Shown here in pieces: positions 1 through 10,314 of a stretch of 64,000 bases of DNA. The notes under the pieces are model-generated. The model saw only the letters and a program-made list of their open reading frames with translations. It was not told the DNA's origin and did no database searches. The stretch's first letter is position 1. Every line of letters starts with the position of its first letter. This stretch comes from Diphasiastrum complanatum. Taxonomy: Eukaryota; Streptophyta; Lycopodiopsida; Lycopodiales; Lycopodiaceae. The translations under genes were made by a program, and so were the position numbers. The DNA lies in NCBI GenBank assembly GCA_029204225.1, contig CM055098.1:52222728-52286727 (forward strand), read 5' to 3'.

Positions 1-914
1 ATGTGGCCGAAACAATCCATGCTGCATGCACATTTCAATATTCTGTTAGCACGAAGGAATTGACTATGCATGAATTGACATCATTAGGCTCAGATCCTAG
101 AGGTACATAGAGGGGGGAGCAAGGGAATGTATTCGCACTGCTCCTCCTGAGACAGAATTTATAAGCCAACAACGACCCATATGGGCATATCTCAGCAGTG
201 TGTGTGCAGAGAGACAGACAGAGTGAGAGAGATGAGAAAGATTTGTGAATTTAAGCCAACAGAGTGAGCCTTCATTGTCAAGGGCAATCAGAGAAGGCAG
301 CCATCGCCAGACCTGTGATCAAAGCAAAGCTAGTGATAGACTCATCAGGACTGATGCAAACTGAAAAACAAAAACTCTGTATCAGGCTGCCATGCAACGT
401 CTGTCTGCTGTCTGTGTGTGTAATAAGGAAGGACCTTTTGGGCAATGAGTAGGTACAAGAGTCACTCCCACCATCTTACGGTCCCTCAGCAGCCTATGTT
501 GACAGATATACGTCAAGTTTGACCACTGTTGCCCGTCAGAGCTTTTTCTACTTGTCATTCTGAAAGTCAGGATTCAGGGCAGCCTTTCAACACTGGGAAG
601 ATGCTTGGCCCCAGCACCTGTCAGCCCCGAGTGCTGAAACCCCGTTTTCCATGTGATACGCAGTGGACTGTGGGTCGAGGAGTCCACAACTAAGAAACAA
701 AATTAGGCCAACTATACAGAAAAGCCAAAATACATCAATATAAGTGGTGATATATATTCCTTTCATTTAGAGGCCTCGTCTTCAATTGTCACACAAATGA
801 GTACATACAAGAGAAAAAATAAAACTGTCAAATTAGTAAAATAAAACTTATAAATTCGAATTTTATTACTAGAATTAGTGCATTACATAGAGATTGAAAA
901 AACATACAAAATGT

Positions 915-995
915 AGTCCTCCAATGAGTGGCGAGCTAAGGAGGACCTTCTTTTCCCTCTCCTTTCTAGTCTAGACTCTAGAGTTGCTCTAATTG
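915..995 (+). repeat. Imperfect direct repeat, copy 1 (partner 1225-1304)
   Basis: The segment running from a 'cc(a)atgagtggcgagcta' motif through 'ctctagagttgct' recurs about 310 bp downstream with scattered substitutions. Both copies lie beside the first CT microsatellite, one on each side. A segmental duplication that included the microsatellite seed, or two copies of a small mobile repeat, would explain this. Confidence 0.6.
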
Positions 996-1017
996 AAGGT
1001 GATTTCAATCCCCAAAG

Positions 1018-1021
<4 letters not shown>

Positions 1022-1080
<59 letters not shown>
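1022..1080 (+). repeat. (TC)n microsatellite
   Basis: An uninterrupted run of TC dinucleotides of about 59 bp. Frames across it give Ser-Leu or Arg-Glu repeats that should not be taken for proteins. Confidence 0.98.
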
Positions 1081-1081
<1 letters not shown>

Positions 1082-1224
1082 CTATTTCGCGTTTCACACA
1101 CAATATGTAGAATGTCTCTTGTGTCCCTCTTATGTCTGTGTGCATGAATATGTGTCCTCTCCGCATTGGACTACCTCCTACAGTCAATCTCTTCTCCCTA
1201 CACTTGATTTGCTCTCCTACATTC

Positions 1225-1304
1225 AACTCACCAATAAGTGGTGAGCTAGTGAGGACCTCCTTTTTTCTCTCCTTCCTACCCTAGTCTCTAGAGTTGCTCC
1301 AACT
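1225..1304 (+). repeat. Imperfect direct repeat, copy 2 (partner 915-995)
   Basis: This is the second copy of the 80-bp module. A short motif resembling 'atgaggacatacaa' follows it, and a similar motif (787-812) precedes copy 1, so the repeated material may extend further in a permuted order. Confidence 0.55.
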
Positions 1305-1653
1305 TGCCACAAGAATGAGGACATACAATTTTTTTAAAAAACACAAAAAGATTTAAAACTTGTAGGTGAATTGCCAATTTCAACAATTTACTTGTCAAAC
1401 TCTGTTAATTTTTGTTGAGCAATCTCTTCGAGGGAAATGTTTTATGGGCAAGATCTTAGAATCGTCCCTAGTGTTTCTTATACCCACGTATTTAAAAGAG
1501 AGGAAATTTTCAATTTTAGGCAAGTATGAATCTAAGAGGCATTGCTAGGTAAGATTTAGAGTACTATAAAAAAATAATTTCTACAAAAGATCAATCCTAC
1601 AAATAGCTAGCTGGTGGCTAGCCTTCACCCTACAGTCTTATCACGTGATTGCA

Positions 1654-1843
<190 letters not shown>

Positions 1844-2653
1844 AGTTTTAGTACATGAAAGATGTCTATCTCCAATCATACATGTGATCTTTATCATGTA
1901 AATACAGGTTCTCAATTTTATGTTGATCCTCTCTATTTTTTAAAGCAATATCATGATGCATAGTAAACTGCTAGTTTGTTGGTTTTCCATCTACAAGTTT
2001 CAAAGCTAAGATCGTTGAACCTTGACACTTTTAAGATTTACTTAGTTTTGAAACATATTCACATGATATCGGAGCTTTGGTTGTCAATCTTCCAATTGGT
2101 TTTGTCCAAGGTTGACGAGTAGCTCAAATTGGGAAGCTTTGAAAGCAATTTCCACTATCTTTGGTGTTTTCATTTTGCCATAGAGGGATCCACCTTAAAC
2201 TAGGCTTGATTCCATGTTTCTCCTGAGTCTGAAATTGTATTTGAGCTATAATTTATTAGTAAAAATTCATATTTAATGTTGGTTTTTATTTGGTAGTATT
2301 AACATCAAAATTGGTAAATTGTCTTGCTACCAATGTTCATAGAATTGTCAAGTGAGTAGAAGAGTTGAAATACATATATCCTTGATTTGATATGATATCT
2401 TATAAGTGTTTAGGATTTGTTCCCTTGCACATTTTGGAAGCACAAGACTAGAGTTTGGGCATATCATCTTCATTTCATCAAGTTTCATCTTGATTACCAT
2501 AAATGGAACTCCATGGCAATATAGTCTCGTAAACATATGATAGAGTGACATATTCTATATATTTTAATTATTAAATCAAGATGGAATCTTTTTTTGGTAA
2601 TATAGGATCTAATGTGTATTGTACCTAGTGTTGAAGTCTAAAGACTTCAAAAA

Positions 2654-3490
2654 GTGCAAAGAGGAGTAAGGTATGGCAAGCGAGTTAGACTAGCTCTACA
2701 CATCATCAAATGTTCAAATCAAGCTGAAAATCCAAATGCGCCATCTTATATGGTGATTTGTCAGCAGTTGAGTACGGCGCTCAATGATATGAATAATGGT
2801 AATCAGATGAGAGGTCAGCAGATGGAGATTAACTCAGTAAATTTAGATCATGAACAAGCAGTGAAAGAATAGATTAAAAATGAATTTAGGGATGTTCTTC
2901 CATTTGAATTACCTCATGGTTTACCACCATCTAGGTCAGTAGACCACAGGATTGAGTTAATTCCAAGAAGTCAACCTGTCTCTAGACAACCTTATAAGTT
3001 CTCTCAGAAAGAGGAGACAGAGATTTCAAATCAAATAGAAAACTATCTAAGGATGGGACATATACAACCTAGGGGCGCTCATGTTGTTCTTAAAGCAAAG
3101 AAAGATGGAGGTTTCTGGATGTGTGTGGACTACAAGGGTCTTAATAAAGTGACTATCAAAAATAAATATCCATTACCTAAGATGGATGACCTTGTAGATC
3201 GCTTGGGTGGAGCACGGTATTTCACCAAGATAGATCTCAGGACAGGGTATCATCAAATAAGAATTAAGTCGAAAGATGTCCAAAAGACAGGATTATGAAT
3301 TCTTAGTGTTGCCATTTGGATTAACGAATGCTCCAACAACATTCCAGCAAATGATGAATGATTTATTTCGTCCATATTTGGGGAAGTTTGTGGTTGTATT
3401 CTTAGACGACATTCTCATTTATAGTGAATCCTTGGTGGAACACGTAGAACACTTAAAAATCATCTTGATGAAACTCCGTCATGAGTTACT
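2654..3490 (+). pseudogene. Ty3/gypsy chromovirus, 5' half (gag remnant + reverse transcriptase), interrupted
   Basis: The frame starts with a gag N-terminal remnant (SYMVICQQLS near 2740), which is also seen in the gypsy gag at 26.1 kb. It then runs directly into the region just before reverse transcriptase, so most of gag and protease is deleted. An in-frame TAG lies at 2870-2872. RT motifs follow: [33 protein letters not shown] and the catalytic VFLDDIL. A short deletion with frameshift near 3290 removes the usual residues between KT and YEF. The frame stops at 3490 where Copia-A is inserted and resumes at 15594 with the expected next codons (KCEFF). This is a dead copy and the oldest layer of the nest. 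Confidence 0.9.
3486..3490 (+). repeat. Target-site duplication of Copia-A, left copy (TTACT)
   Basis: The five bases before Copia-A read TTACT and the five after it (15594-15598) read TTAAT, so they differ at one position. Taking either copy alone restores a continuous gypsy RT frame, which supports this as the insertion point. The mismatch fits the divergence between the two Copia-A LTRs. Confidence 0.8.
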
Positions 3491-4226
3491 TGTTGATTTT
3501 CACACGTGTGGACTGTCCACTACATGTACTTGTGATCTCCTAAGGTGTGTAGATGCACCAAGATCAAAACTAGATTGAGATTCAAGATCAATCTTGTATC
3601 CTATGGCAAAAACACACTACTACATGCATTCAATCACTTCCAACTCTCACTCACACGTGTGGGAAGTATTCAAAAAATAATCTAAGTAAAAACAAGCTGT
3701 TCTCCTCGGGTAGAGAGAGAAAATGCATCAAGAGCACTCGGGTAGAGAGAGAAAGCTAGAAATCCAATAACTCACAAAATCCATGAAATCACCAAATCAA
3801 TTGATTTCAAAATGAGGAGTACAATGATACTAGTAGGTCCACGAGCTACCACTATGCTTAACTATGATTGGACCACATTTTGTCACCTCTTGATCCTATT
3901 GGATCATTGATCTATGCACTCTTAATTCTATTGGACTATATTCAGGCACACCTCAATTTCCTATTGGACCTCACAAGGTTCCACCTCTATATCCTATTGG
4001 ACCTCTTGGAATTCATCAAACAAAAACTTTACACTTGTCTACACTCTAATTAGCAAGTGTTTAGCCTCTTACTCTATTTTGGCTCAATAGTATCATTACA
4101 AGTGAAAATGCATAATTTGCCATCTATGCCAAATTTATTCCTATCAACATCCTACACCTAGATGCTTGATGTAAAAAACATAAGACCCCTATATCTAACA
4201 TAGATAATCTTTTTCAATTCTTCACA
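3491..4226 (-). repeat. Copia-A 3' LTR
   Basis: A 736-bp LTR that begins TGTTGA and ends TTCACA on the plus strand, followed directly by the purine tract. Its partner is the split copy 8991-9052 plus 14919-15593. It contains two copies of the palindrome CACACGTGTG (3501-3510 and 3652-3661) and two short 'tcgggtagagagagaaa' motifs near 3716 and 3740. Confidence 0.92.
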
Positions 4227-4238
4227 CTCCTCCTAAAA
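4227..4238 (-). other. Copia-A polypurine tract
   Basis: Read on the minus strand, TTTTAGGAGGAG abuts the 3' LTR and is the expected primer for plus-strand DNA synthesis. It lies only a few bases past the stop codon of the polyprotein. Confidence 0.85.
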
Positions 4239-4244
4239 GATTAT

Positions 4245-7200
4245 CTATGAAGATTTGAGCATTGATCTTGATATAACTCCAAGATTAGATTTATGCTTGA
4301 TGAAAGCACTTTTGCTCAAAGGCTTGGTGAGTAGATCGGCAATACAAGAGGACGAGTTGACATGCACCAAATAGATTTCTCCTCCAATAAGCTTTTCTCT
4401 CACAAAATGGTGTGCCACTTCTATGTGTTTGCTTCTTGCATGAAATATGGGATTATTGGCAAGAGCTTGGGCCGAGATGTTATCACACTTGATCATTGGT
4501 AGATCATCCTCCTTGATGCACTTTAGTTCCATTAATAACCTCTTGATCCAAAGCACTTCTTTGGTAGTTGTAGTGAGTGCTTTGTACTCGGCCTCACATG
4601 AAGAGAGAGATATAGTATCTTGCTTTTTGGAAAGCCAAGATATTAGATTGCCTCCAAGAAAGATAGTGTATGCACTAATAGACTTTCGATCCATTTTGTC
4701 ACTTGCAAAGTCCAAATCCGAGTAGCCAATAATGGATAGATATTCACTTTTATAGAGTAGACCATAATCACAAGATGAAGATACATATCTTAAAATCCTC
4801 TTGGCCATCTTCCAATGATGGATCTTAGGTTCTTGCATAAATTGACTCAATTTGTGCACACAAAAACTAAGATCGGGCCTAGTAATGGTAAGCCAAATCA
4901 AGGAGCCTACAAGACTCCTAAAAAGTGTGATGTCCTCAAAGGATCTCTCATCACCTTTATTAGGATCTTTTACAATTTGCTCCATTGGAGTATCTATGCT
5001 CTTAGAATTTTCCATATGGAATTTTTTCAACATAGAGTGAGCATATCTAGATTGGCATATAAAGACATGATTTTCATAAAAATCAATTTCTAGGCCTAGG
5101 ATGTAATGTATCTCTCCTAGATCTTGCATTTTAAACTCACATCCAAGTGCTAGCTTGGTTTTATCAACTAGCTTGATACAACTTCCACAAAGAATAATGT
5201 CATCAACATAAATTAGAAGAATGACAATATTGCTATCAACAAACTTTAGATACATGGAAGGATCATAGTCACTAAGAGTAAATCCTAGTGAGATAAGGAA
5301 AGAGTTAAGTCTTGAATACCATGATCTTGGTGCTTGCTTGAGTCCATAAAGACTTTTGAAGAGCAAGCACACTTTGGACTCATCCTTGATGAATCCTTGA
5401 GGTTGTTCCATATAGATCTCCTCCTCAAGATAACCATTTAGAAAAGCATTGGATACATCTAATTGGAACACCTTCCACTTGAAAAAACAAGCAAGAGAAA
5501 TAAGAATTCTTATTGTCACCATCTTTGCAACGGGTGCAAAGGTCTCCTCATGATCAAGACCATGGATTTGAGCAAATCCTTTGGCACATAATCTTGCTTT
5601 ATGCTTGTTGATGGTGCCATCATGATTGAACTTGATCCGAAATACCCACTTGCAACCAATCACATGCTTGTTGGAAGGAGGATCCACAAGCTCCCAAGTA
5701 TTGTTGGTGATCAATGCATCATACTCTTGCTTCATGGCATCATACCACTCCTTGGTATTGAGTGCCTCTTGTACATTCTTTGGCTCTTCATGAGAGACAT
5801 AAAAAACATAATTAGTGGAATCAAGATCCACTTGTTTGCCTTTGTCAACATATGAGAGCCTCTTAGGCTCAGATCTATCTCTCATGGATCTTCTTGGTGA
5901 AAAAATCCGAGGAGAGTCTTCTTCAAATCTCGACCCCATCACATCATGATTGTCTTCAAAATCAATAATTGATGATGCATCCATAGATTTCTTGATCTCG
6001 GCCTCTTCAAATGATGAGTGTTGATCTTCATGAAAGAAAACATCTCTACTTTCAATAACTTGAGAAGTAGAGAGTATAAAGACTCTATAGGCCTTCTTGG
6101 TGGATGAGTATCCAACCATGATCCCTTTGCATGCACTAGGATCTTCCTTCTTCCTTGTTTCCAAGGGAATATGGACAAAGCATAAGCATCCAAAAACTCT
6201 AAGGTGATCAACCTTAGGCTTCTTCAAAAATAAGATTTCATATGGTGACTTTCCTCCAAGAGCTATATGTGGGAGCCTATTGCAAAGATAATTTGCACAA
6301 TTAATGGCTTCTCCCCAAAAATCTTTGGGCAAAGATGCCTCAATTCTCATAGATTTTGCACATTCACATAGAGATCTATTCTTTCTCTCGGCCACTCCAT
6401 TTTGAGATGGAGAGTAGGCACAAGAAAACTCTCTTTTAATGCCTTCAAGAACACAAAAATCTTGAAATTTATTGGAGATATATTCACCACCTCCATCACT
6501 TCTAAGAGCTTTAATCTTGAATGAGAATTGCTTCTCTACATAAGCTTTGAAAATAAGGAAATGATCAAACACCATAGATTTTGAAGCAAGAAGATATATC
6601 CAAGTGAATCTTGTGTAATCATCAATGAAAGTAACAAAACAAGTGGCTCCTCCCTTGCTTGTAGTTGATGAGAAATGCACATCCGAGTGGATTAACTCCA
6701 AAGGATGCTTGCTTTTGATAGAAGATCTTGTAAATGGCTTTTTGTGAGATTTAGCAATAGCACAAGCCTCACAAGGCTTGATCTTCTTGGAGAACGACTT
6801 TGGCAAGCCAATAGCTTTGGATTCTTTGATCATAGAGAGCATGGATTTGTAGTTGGGATGTCCCAACCTCCTATGCCATAATTCCTCCATAGAGAGCTTG
6901 TTCACAAGAGCAACATTACAAGCATTCACATACTCATTTGGATCTAGTTTATAGATGCCACCAAATCTAGATCCTAATGCACGTATCTCATCATTCTTCT
7001 TGATAGTGCAAGTATCAACATTGAATTTTACATCAAGGCCATTATCAAGCAATTGGCCAACACTAATAAGATTCTTGGTAAGCTTAGGTACATAAAGAAC
7101 TCTAGAGAGAGAAAGAACTTTAGAGGATGCAAGCTTCAAGGGAATGTTCCCTATGCCTTCAATAGGACATTCAAAATCATTTGCAGTGTATATTGATTTC

Positions 7201-8288
7201 TTCACTCCATCATAAGGTGCAATAGAAGAGAAAGAGTCCTTGGAGCTACACATATGTGAAGAGGCTCCACTATCAATATACCATAGGCCGTCCTTCTTGA
7301 AAGGAGTAGATGAGAAACTAGAGACCATAAGAGATCCCTCTCCATCACTTGCAATAGTGTCTTCCTTCTCATTGGTAATATTGGATTGCTTGAGTTGATT
7401 CTTCTTTTTGAAGCAATTGGTGGCATAATGACCTTTCTTGCCACAATAAAAGCACTTGATCTTCTTCTTCTTCTTGAGCTTGGATGATGAAGCATTAGAG
7501 GAATCATCTTCCTCCTCATCTTTGTCTTTGAATTTGACTTTGTCCTTGCTTGAGGATTGTTGATGTTGGTTCTTGCTCCTCTCTTTGTGCTTATCCTTGG
7601 CAAAGAGAGCTTTGCCATCATTATGAGTGAGAGAAAGCTTGTCCATCCTCAAGAGCTTATACTCTTGTCTTGATTCTTCTGAAATTAGCACACTTTGGAG
7701 AGCCTCCAAACTTGGTAGCTCCTCCTTAATGGCATAGGATTGGACAAGATTATCAAATTCACTTCTCAAGCCATTGAGAATGACTTGAACTAGCTCATTT
7801 TGATTGATGGAATCACCAATACAAGCAAGCTCTCTATGAATATCTTTTACTCTCAAAACATAACTAGATGCACTCTCATCACTCTTTTGGCTACTTTGAA
7901 AGATTTGATTCCTAAGAGTGAGAAGCCTAGAGGTATTCTTAGCCTCATAGATAGTCTTGAGACAATCCCAAGCTTCTTTGGTTGTTGTACAAGTACCTAT
8001 CTCTCTCAATATCTCATTAGAGACATTCATCTTAATGTAGTGGAGAGCCATCCTAGCTCTCTTTTTGTATTTTTGAACCTCTTGAAGAACTTGTGGTTCT
8101 TCTTCAAGGCCAAGAACTATGTCCATCATGTCTTGAAGGATCAAGATGGACTCCATCCTCATTTTCCAAATTGAATAATTTGAAGTGGTCAATCTTTCAC
8201 TTGGTTCCAACAAGGATGAACCCATTGAAGACATTTGAAGTGAAGAAAACTCAAATGCTGAACAATAAATGTTGTTACACACTTTCAA
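4245..8288 (-). CDS. Copia-A gag-pol polyprotein (intact frame)
   Basis: A single frame of 1,347 codons encodes the whole copia order of domains, which acts in cytoplasmic particles and then in nuclear integration. Gag (UBN2-like) occupies about residues 20-230. The zinc knuckle CFYCGKKGHYATNC lies near 279-292. The protease motif WYIDSGASSHM is near 336-346. The integrase zinc domain (H near 468, CEAC near 505) is followed by catalytic D in HSDV (about 533), D in RSDGGGEY (about 596) and E in GVAERKN (about 629). The RT catalytic YVDD is near 1026. RNase H residues appear in SDLDFA, CEAEY and CDNISA, and the C-terminus has the typical ADLLTKPL. No stop or frameshift is seen. The first ATG is used here, but family gag proteins begin close to the later Met pair (MSSMGSS, residues 19-22), so the real start may be about 54-63 bp downstream. 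Activity is uncertain because the 5' LTR is broken. Confidence 0.93.
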   Translation of the reverse strand: MKVCNNIYCSAFEFSSLQMSSMGSSLLEPSERLTTSNYSIWKMRMESILILQDMMDIVLGLEEEPQVLQEVQKYKKRARMALHYIKMNVSNEILREIGTCTTTKEAWDCLKTIYEAKNTSRLLTLRNQIFQSSQKSDESASSYVLRVKDIHRELACIGDSINQNELVQVILNGLRSEFDNLVQSYAIKEELPSLEALQSVLISEESRQEYKLLRMDKLSLTHNDGKALFAKDKHKERSKNQHQQSSSKDKVKFKDKDEEEDDSSNASSSKLKKKKKIKCFYCGKKGHYATNCFKKKNQLKQSNITNEKEDTIASDGEGSLMVSSFSSTPFKKDGLWYIDSGASSHMCSSKDSFSSIAPYDGVKKSIYTANDFECPIEGIGNIPLKLASSKVLSLSRVLYVPKLTKNLISVGQLLDNGLDVKFNVDTCTIKKNDEIRALGSRFGGIYKLDPNEYVNACNVALVNKLSMEELWHRRLGHPNYKSMLSMIKESKAIGLPKSFSKKIKPCEACAIAKSHKKPFTRSSIKSKHPLELIHSDVHFSSTTSKGGATCFVTFIDDYTRFTWIYLLASKSMVFDHFLIFKAYVEKQFSFKIKALRSDGGGEYISNKFQDFCVLEGIKREFSCAYSPSQNGVAERKNRSLCECAKSMRIEASLPKDFWGEAINCANYLCNRLPHIALGGKSPYEILFLKKPKVDHLRVFGCLCFVHIPLETRKKEDPSACKGIMVGYSSTKKAYRVFILSTSQVIESRDVFFHEDQHSSFEEAEIKKSMDASSIIDFEDNHDVMGSRFEEDSPRIFSPRRSMRDRSEPKRLSYVDKGKQVDLDSTNYVFYVSHEEPKNVQEALNTKEWYDAMKQEYDALITNNTWELVDPPSNKHVIGCKWVFRIKFNHDGTINKHKARLCAKGFAQIHGLDHEETFAPVAKMVTIRILISLACFFKWKVFQLDVSNAFLNGYLEEEIYMEQPQGFIKDESKVCLLFKSLYGLKQAPRSWYSRLNSFLISLGFTLSDYDPSMYLKFVDSNIVILLIYVDDIILCGSCIKLVDKTKLALGCEFKMQDLGEIHYILGLEIDFYENHVFICQSRYAHSMLKKFHMENSKSIDTPMEQIVKDPNKGDERSFEDITLFRSLVGSLIWLTITRPDLSFCVHKLSQFMQEPKIHHWKMAKRILRYVSSSCDYGLLYKSEYLSIIGYSDLDFASDKMDRKSISAYTIFLGGNLISWLSKKQDTISLSSCEAEYKALTTTTKEVLWIKRLLMELKCIKEDDLPMIKCDNISAQALANNPIFHARSKHIEVAHHFVREKLIGGEIYLVHVNSSSCIADLLTKPLSKSAFIKHKSNLGVISRSMLKSS

Positions 8289-8978
8289 TAGGATCCAATA
8301 ATTGAGTACTATCTCCTCCTATGAAAGATCTTACAACAATTTGTGAATTGATTCTCACTAGCTACACAAATCTCTCTAAAACAAGATCTATTTCACATCA
8401 AATGATGGAGTATAGGCAAAGTTAGGATCCAACACTCTTAGCACATGTGAAATACACTAAGAAATCAAATTTGACTCAAATACAATGATATTGCATGAAA
8501 CAAAATGGCTAAGATCTCAAAACAGTGCCTAGATCACATATAGATGAGATTGGCAAGCATACAACTGTGATTTTGGATCAACCAGGCAATCTCTTGACCA
8601 AACCAAATGTGTCCACCCAGGTCTAGGTGCCCTACCTAACTCTCTTCAAAAGCTTATAACTTTTGATTGGCTCAACCAAATGGAATGAAACTGATTGCAA
8701 CAGAAACTAGACAAAAATAGCTTCAAAACAAGCTATCAAGCAAGATAAATGGATCAAACATGAGAGAGAACTTCCAAACTGAAATTGGATGTTCCTCACA
8801 CGTGTCTGAGCACCTGATTCCGTACAGTACCAGGTCAGACCCAATCAATGTCCTTTTGATCTCTTTTGATCCAAGATTGAACAAGATAACTAGGAAAATG
8901 GGCCTTGACAACTTCTAGCTCAAGATTGATGAAAATTTTTCACTTAGATGGATCAAAATGCATGGTAACCTTAGGTAG
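8289..8978 (-). other. Copia-A 5' leader
   Basis: A noncoding leader of about 690 bp between the primer binding site and the gag start. It contains an ACACGTGT core near 8798, related to the palindrome in the LTRs. I see no additional gene in it. Confidence 0.75.
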
Positions 8979-8990
8979 GCTCTGATACCA
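8979..8990 (-). other. Copia-A primer binding site (initiator tRNA-Met type)
   Basis: On the minus strand the bases read TGGTATCAGAGC and directly abut the 5' LTR. This is complementary to the 3' end of plant initiator tRNA-Met, as usual for copia elements. Confidence 0.92.
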
Positions 8991-9052
8991 TGTTGATTTT
9001 CACACGTGTGGACTATCCACTACATGTACTTGTGATCTCCTAAGGTGTGTAG
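8991..9052 (-). repeat. Copia-A 5' LTR, first piece
   Basis: The first 62 bp (plus-strand order) match the start of the 3' LTR except for one base. The LTR is cut after AAGGTGTGTAG by Copia-B and resumes at 14919. The last five bases, TGTAG (9048-9052), are the Copia-B target duplication. Confidence 0.92.
9048..9052 (+). repeat. Target-site duplication of Copia-B (TGTAG), partner 14914-14918
   Basis: Perfect 5-bp direct repeats flank Copia-B on both sides. The uninterrupted Copia-A LTR has a single TGTAG at the matching position, so this defines the insertion exactly. Confidence 0.96.
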
Positions 9053-9705
9053 TGTGAAAAATTGTCAACTAGTAGTATTTTCCTAACTTGAGATTTTGTA
9101 GGCCTATGGCCAAATAAAAGTTAGAGATAGGTTCATACATGTATGTAGAGGCCCAAAGTATGTGTACACTACTTTTGAGGTCACATTAATTAGAGGAGGT
9201 CGAGTGTGGAGCTCTTCTATTGGCTCATAATTTGGTGCATTCCTATTTGACCAAATTTCTAGGTATATGGGTGAATCCTATTGGACCCCAATTTTAGCCT
9301 ATCATAAGACAAGTGGCCAAGAGGCACTATGGCTGCTATAAATAGCCATCTCCACGAGTATGTACACATCTCATTTTCATTCTATTGAATGAATGTTATG
9401 CTCTTTGAAGGTCCATCTTCTTCTCTCTCACTTTTTTGTTCATATCTTGCATTCTAGCCACTAGAATTGTGATTTCTTTGTTGCTATGGCTTCACACGTG
9501 TGAAATGCAGGTTGTAGGCTCTGAAGTACGGACAGGGACAGCAAGTTTCTGTTTGTGGAAGCTTATGATCAGATTTTGATGTTTAGTTGATGTTTAGTAT
9601 GCTTAACATCACAATTTCTATCATTTTTTCAATCTAGATGTGCATAACTTCCATGGCCAAGATCTTTATGAAACTTTAGCATCTTTTGGATCTGAGTTTT
9701 TCACA
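9053..9705 (+). repeat. Copia-B 5' LTR
   Basis: A 653-bp LTR beginning TGTGAAAAATTG and ending GAGTTTTTCACA. It holds a strong TATA box (9337-9345) and, further downstream, the perfect 14-bp palindrome TTCACACGTGTGAA (9491-9504). It matches 14261-14913 base for base as far as I can see. Confidence 0.96.
9337..9345 (+). promoter_or_regulatory. Copia-B LTR TATA box
   Basis: TATAAATAG lies 285 bp into the LTR and is the best core-promoter match. The equivalent in the 3' LTR is 14545-14553. Transcription from the 5' copy would produce the genomic RNA; the start site itself cannot be read from sequence. Confidence 0.75.
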
Positions 9706-9717
9706 TGGTATCAGAGC
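9706..9717 (+). other. Copia-B primer binding site (initiator tRNA-Met type)
   Basis: TGGTATCAGAGC directly follows the 5' LTR with no spacer. Confidence 0.95.
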
Positions 9718-10314
9718 ATTAGGCGGCCAAATGTGCAGGTTTTGCCAGATTTAGAAGAGATTTGTGGGCGAGTTTGCTTTTGTAGCATTCCAATCAAGTT
9801 TCTAGCTAAAAATCTTGTTGATTTATGTGTAGAAATTGGATCTTTGTGATCAAAACATCATTTGTATGCATTTCAATTGAAGTAGGGCGAATTCCCTCTG
9901 TACTTATCAGAATAAGGAGACAAAAATTGTTTTGGAAAGAGGGAGATGCAAGATCCAACAAGATCCTATTAGTTTTCCATTCTAGCATATAGTTTTTTGA
10001 TTCAATTTCTTGCTTCTTCATGTCAAAAACTTCAAAATTGATGTAACCCTCTGATTTTCAGTTTGCTGAATGATTCAAGAGTGTATTTCAATATTAGGAG
10101 TGAGGGAAAAGCAAGTATATTGAGGTTTGGTCTTGGTTTGATCAAGAAATCATAAAACTAGTGGCTAAAATTAAGGAAAAAGTGAGGAAAAGAGAGAAAA
10201 AGTAAGGTTTTAGGTTCCAAATCTTTGTGATTTCTTCTTGTGTTTCATTTGTTGATTCAAGAGAGTGCTTAGTGCATTGGAACAGGTCAAAGATCAGAGA
10301 TCAATCATTGCAAC
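9718..10314 (+). other. Copia-B 5' leader
   Basis: A noncoding leader of about 600 bp between the primer site and the gag ATG. It contains no family-like frame and presumably carries packaging signals, which cannot be recognised by eye. Confidence 0.75.

Noticed and set aside
4447-6211. Plus-strand open frames (for example 4447-4725, 5601-5855)
   Set aside because: They are antisense to the intact Copia-A polyprotein, whose motifs establish the minus strand as coding.
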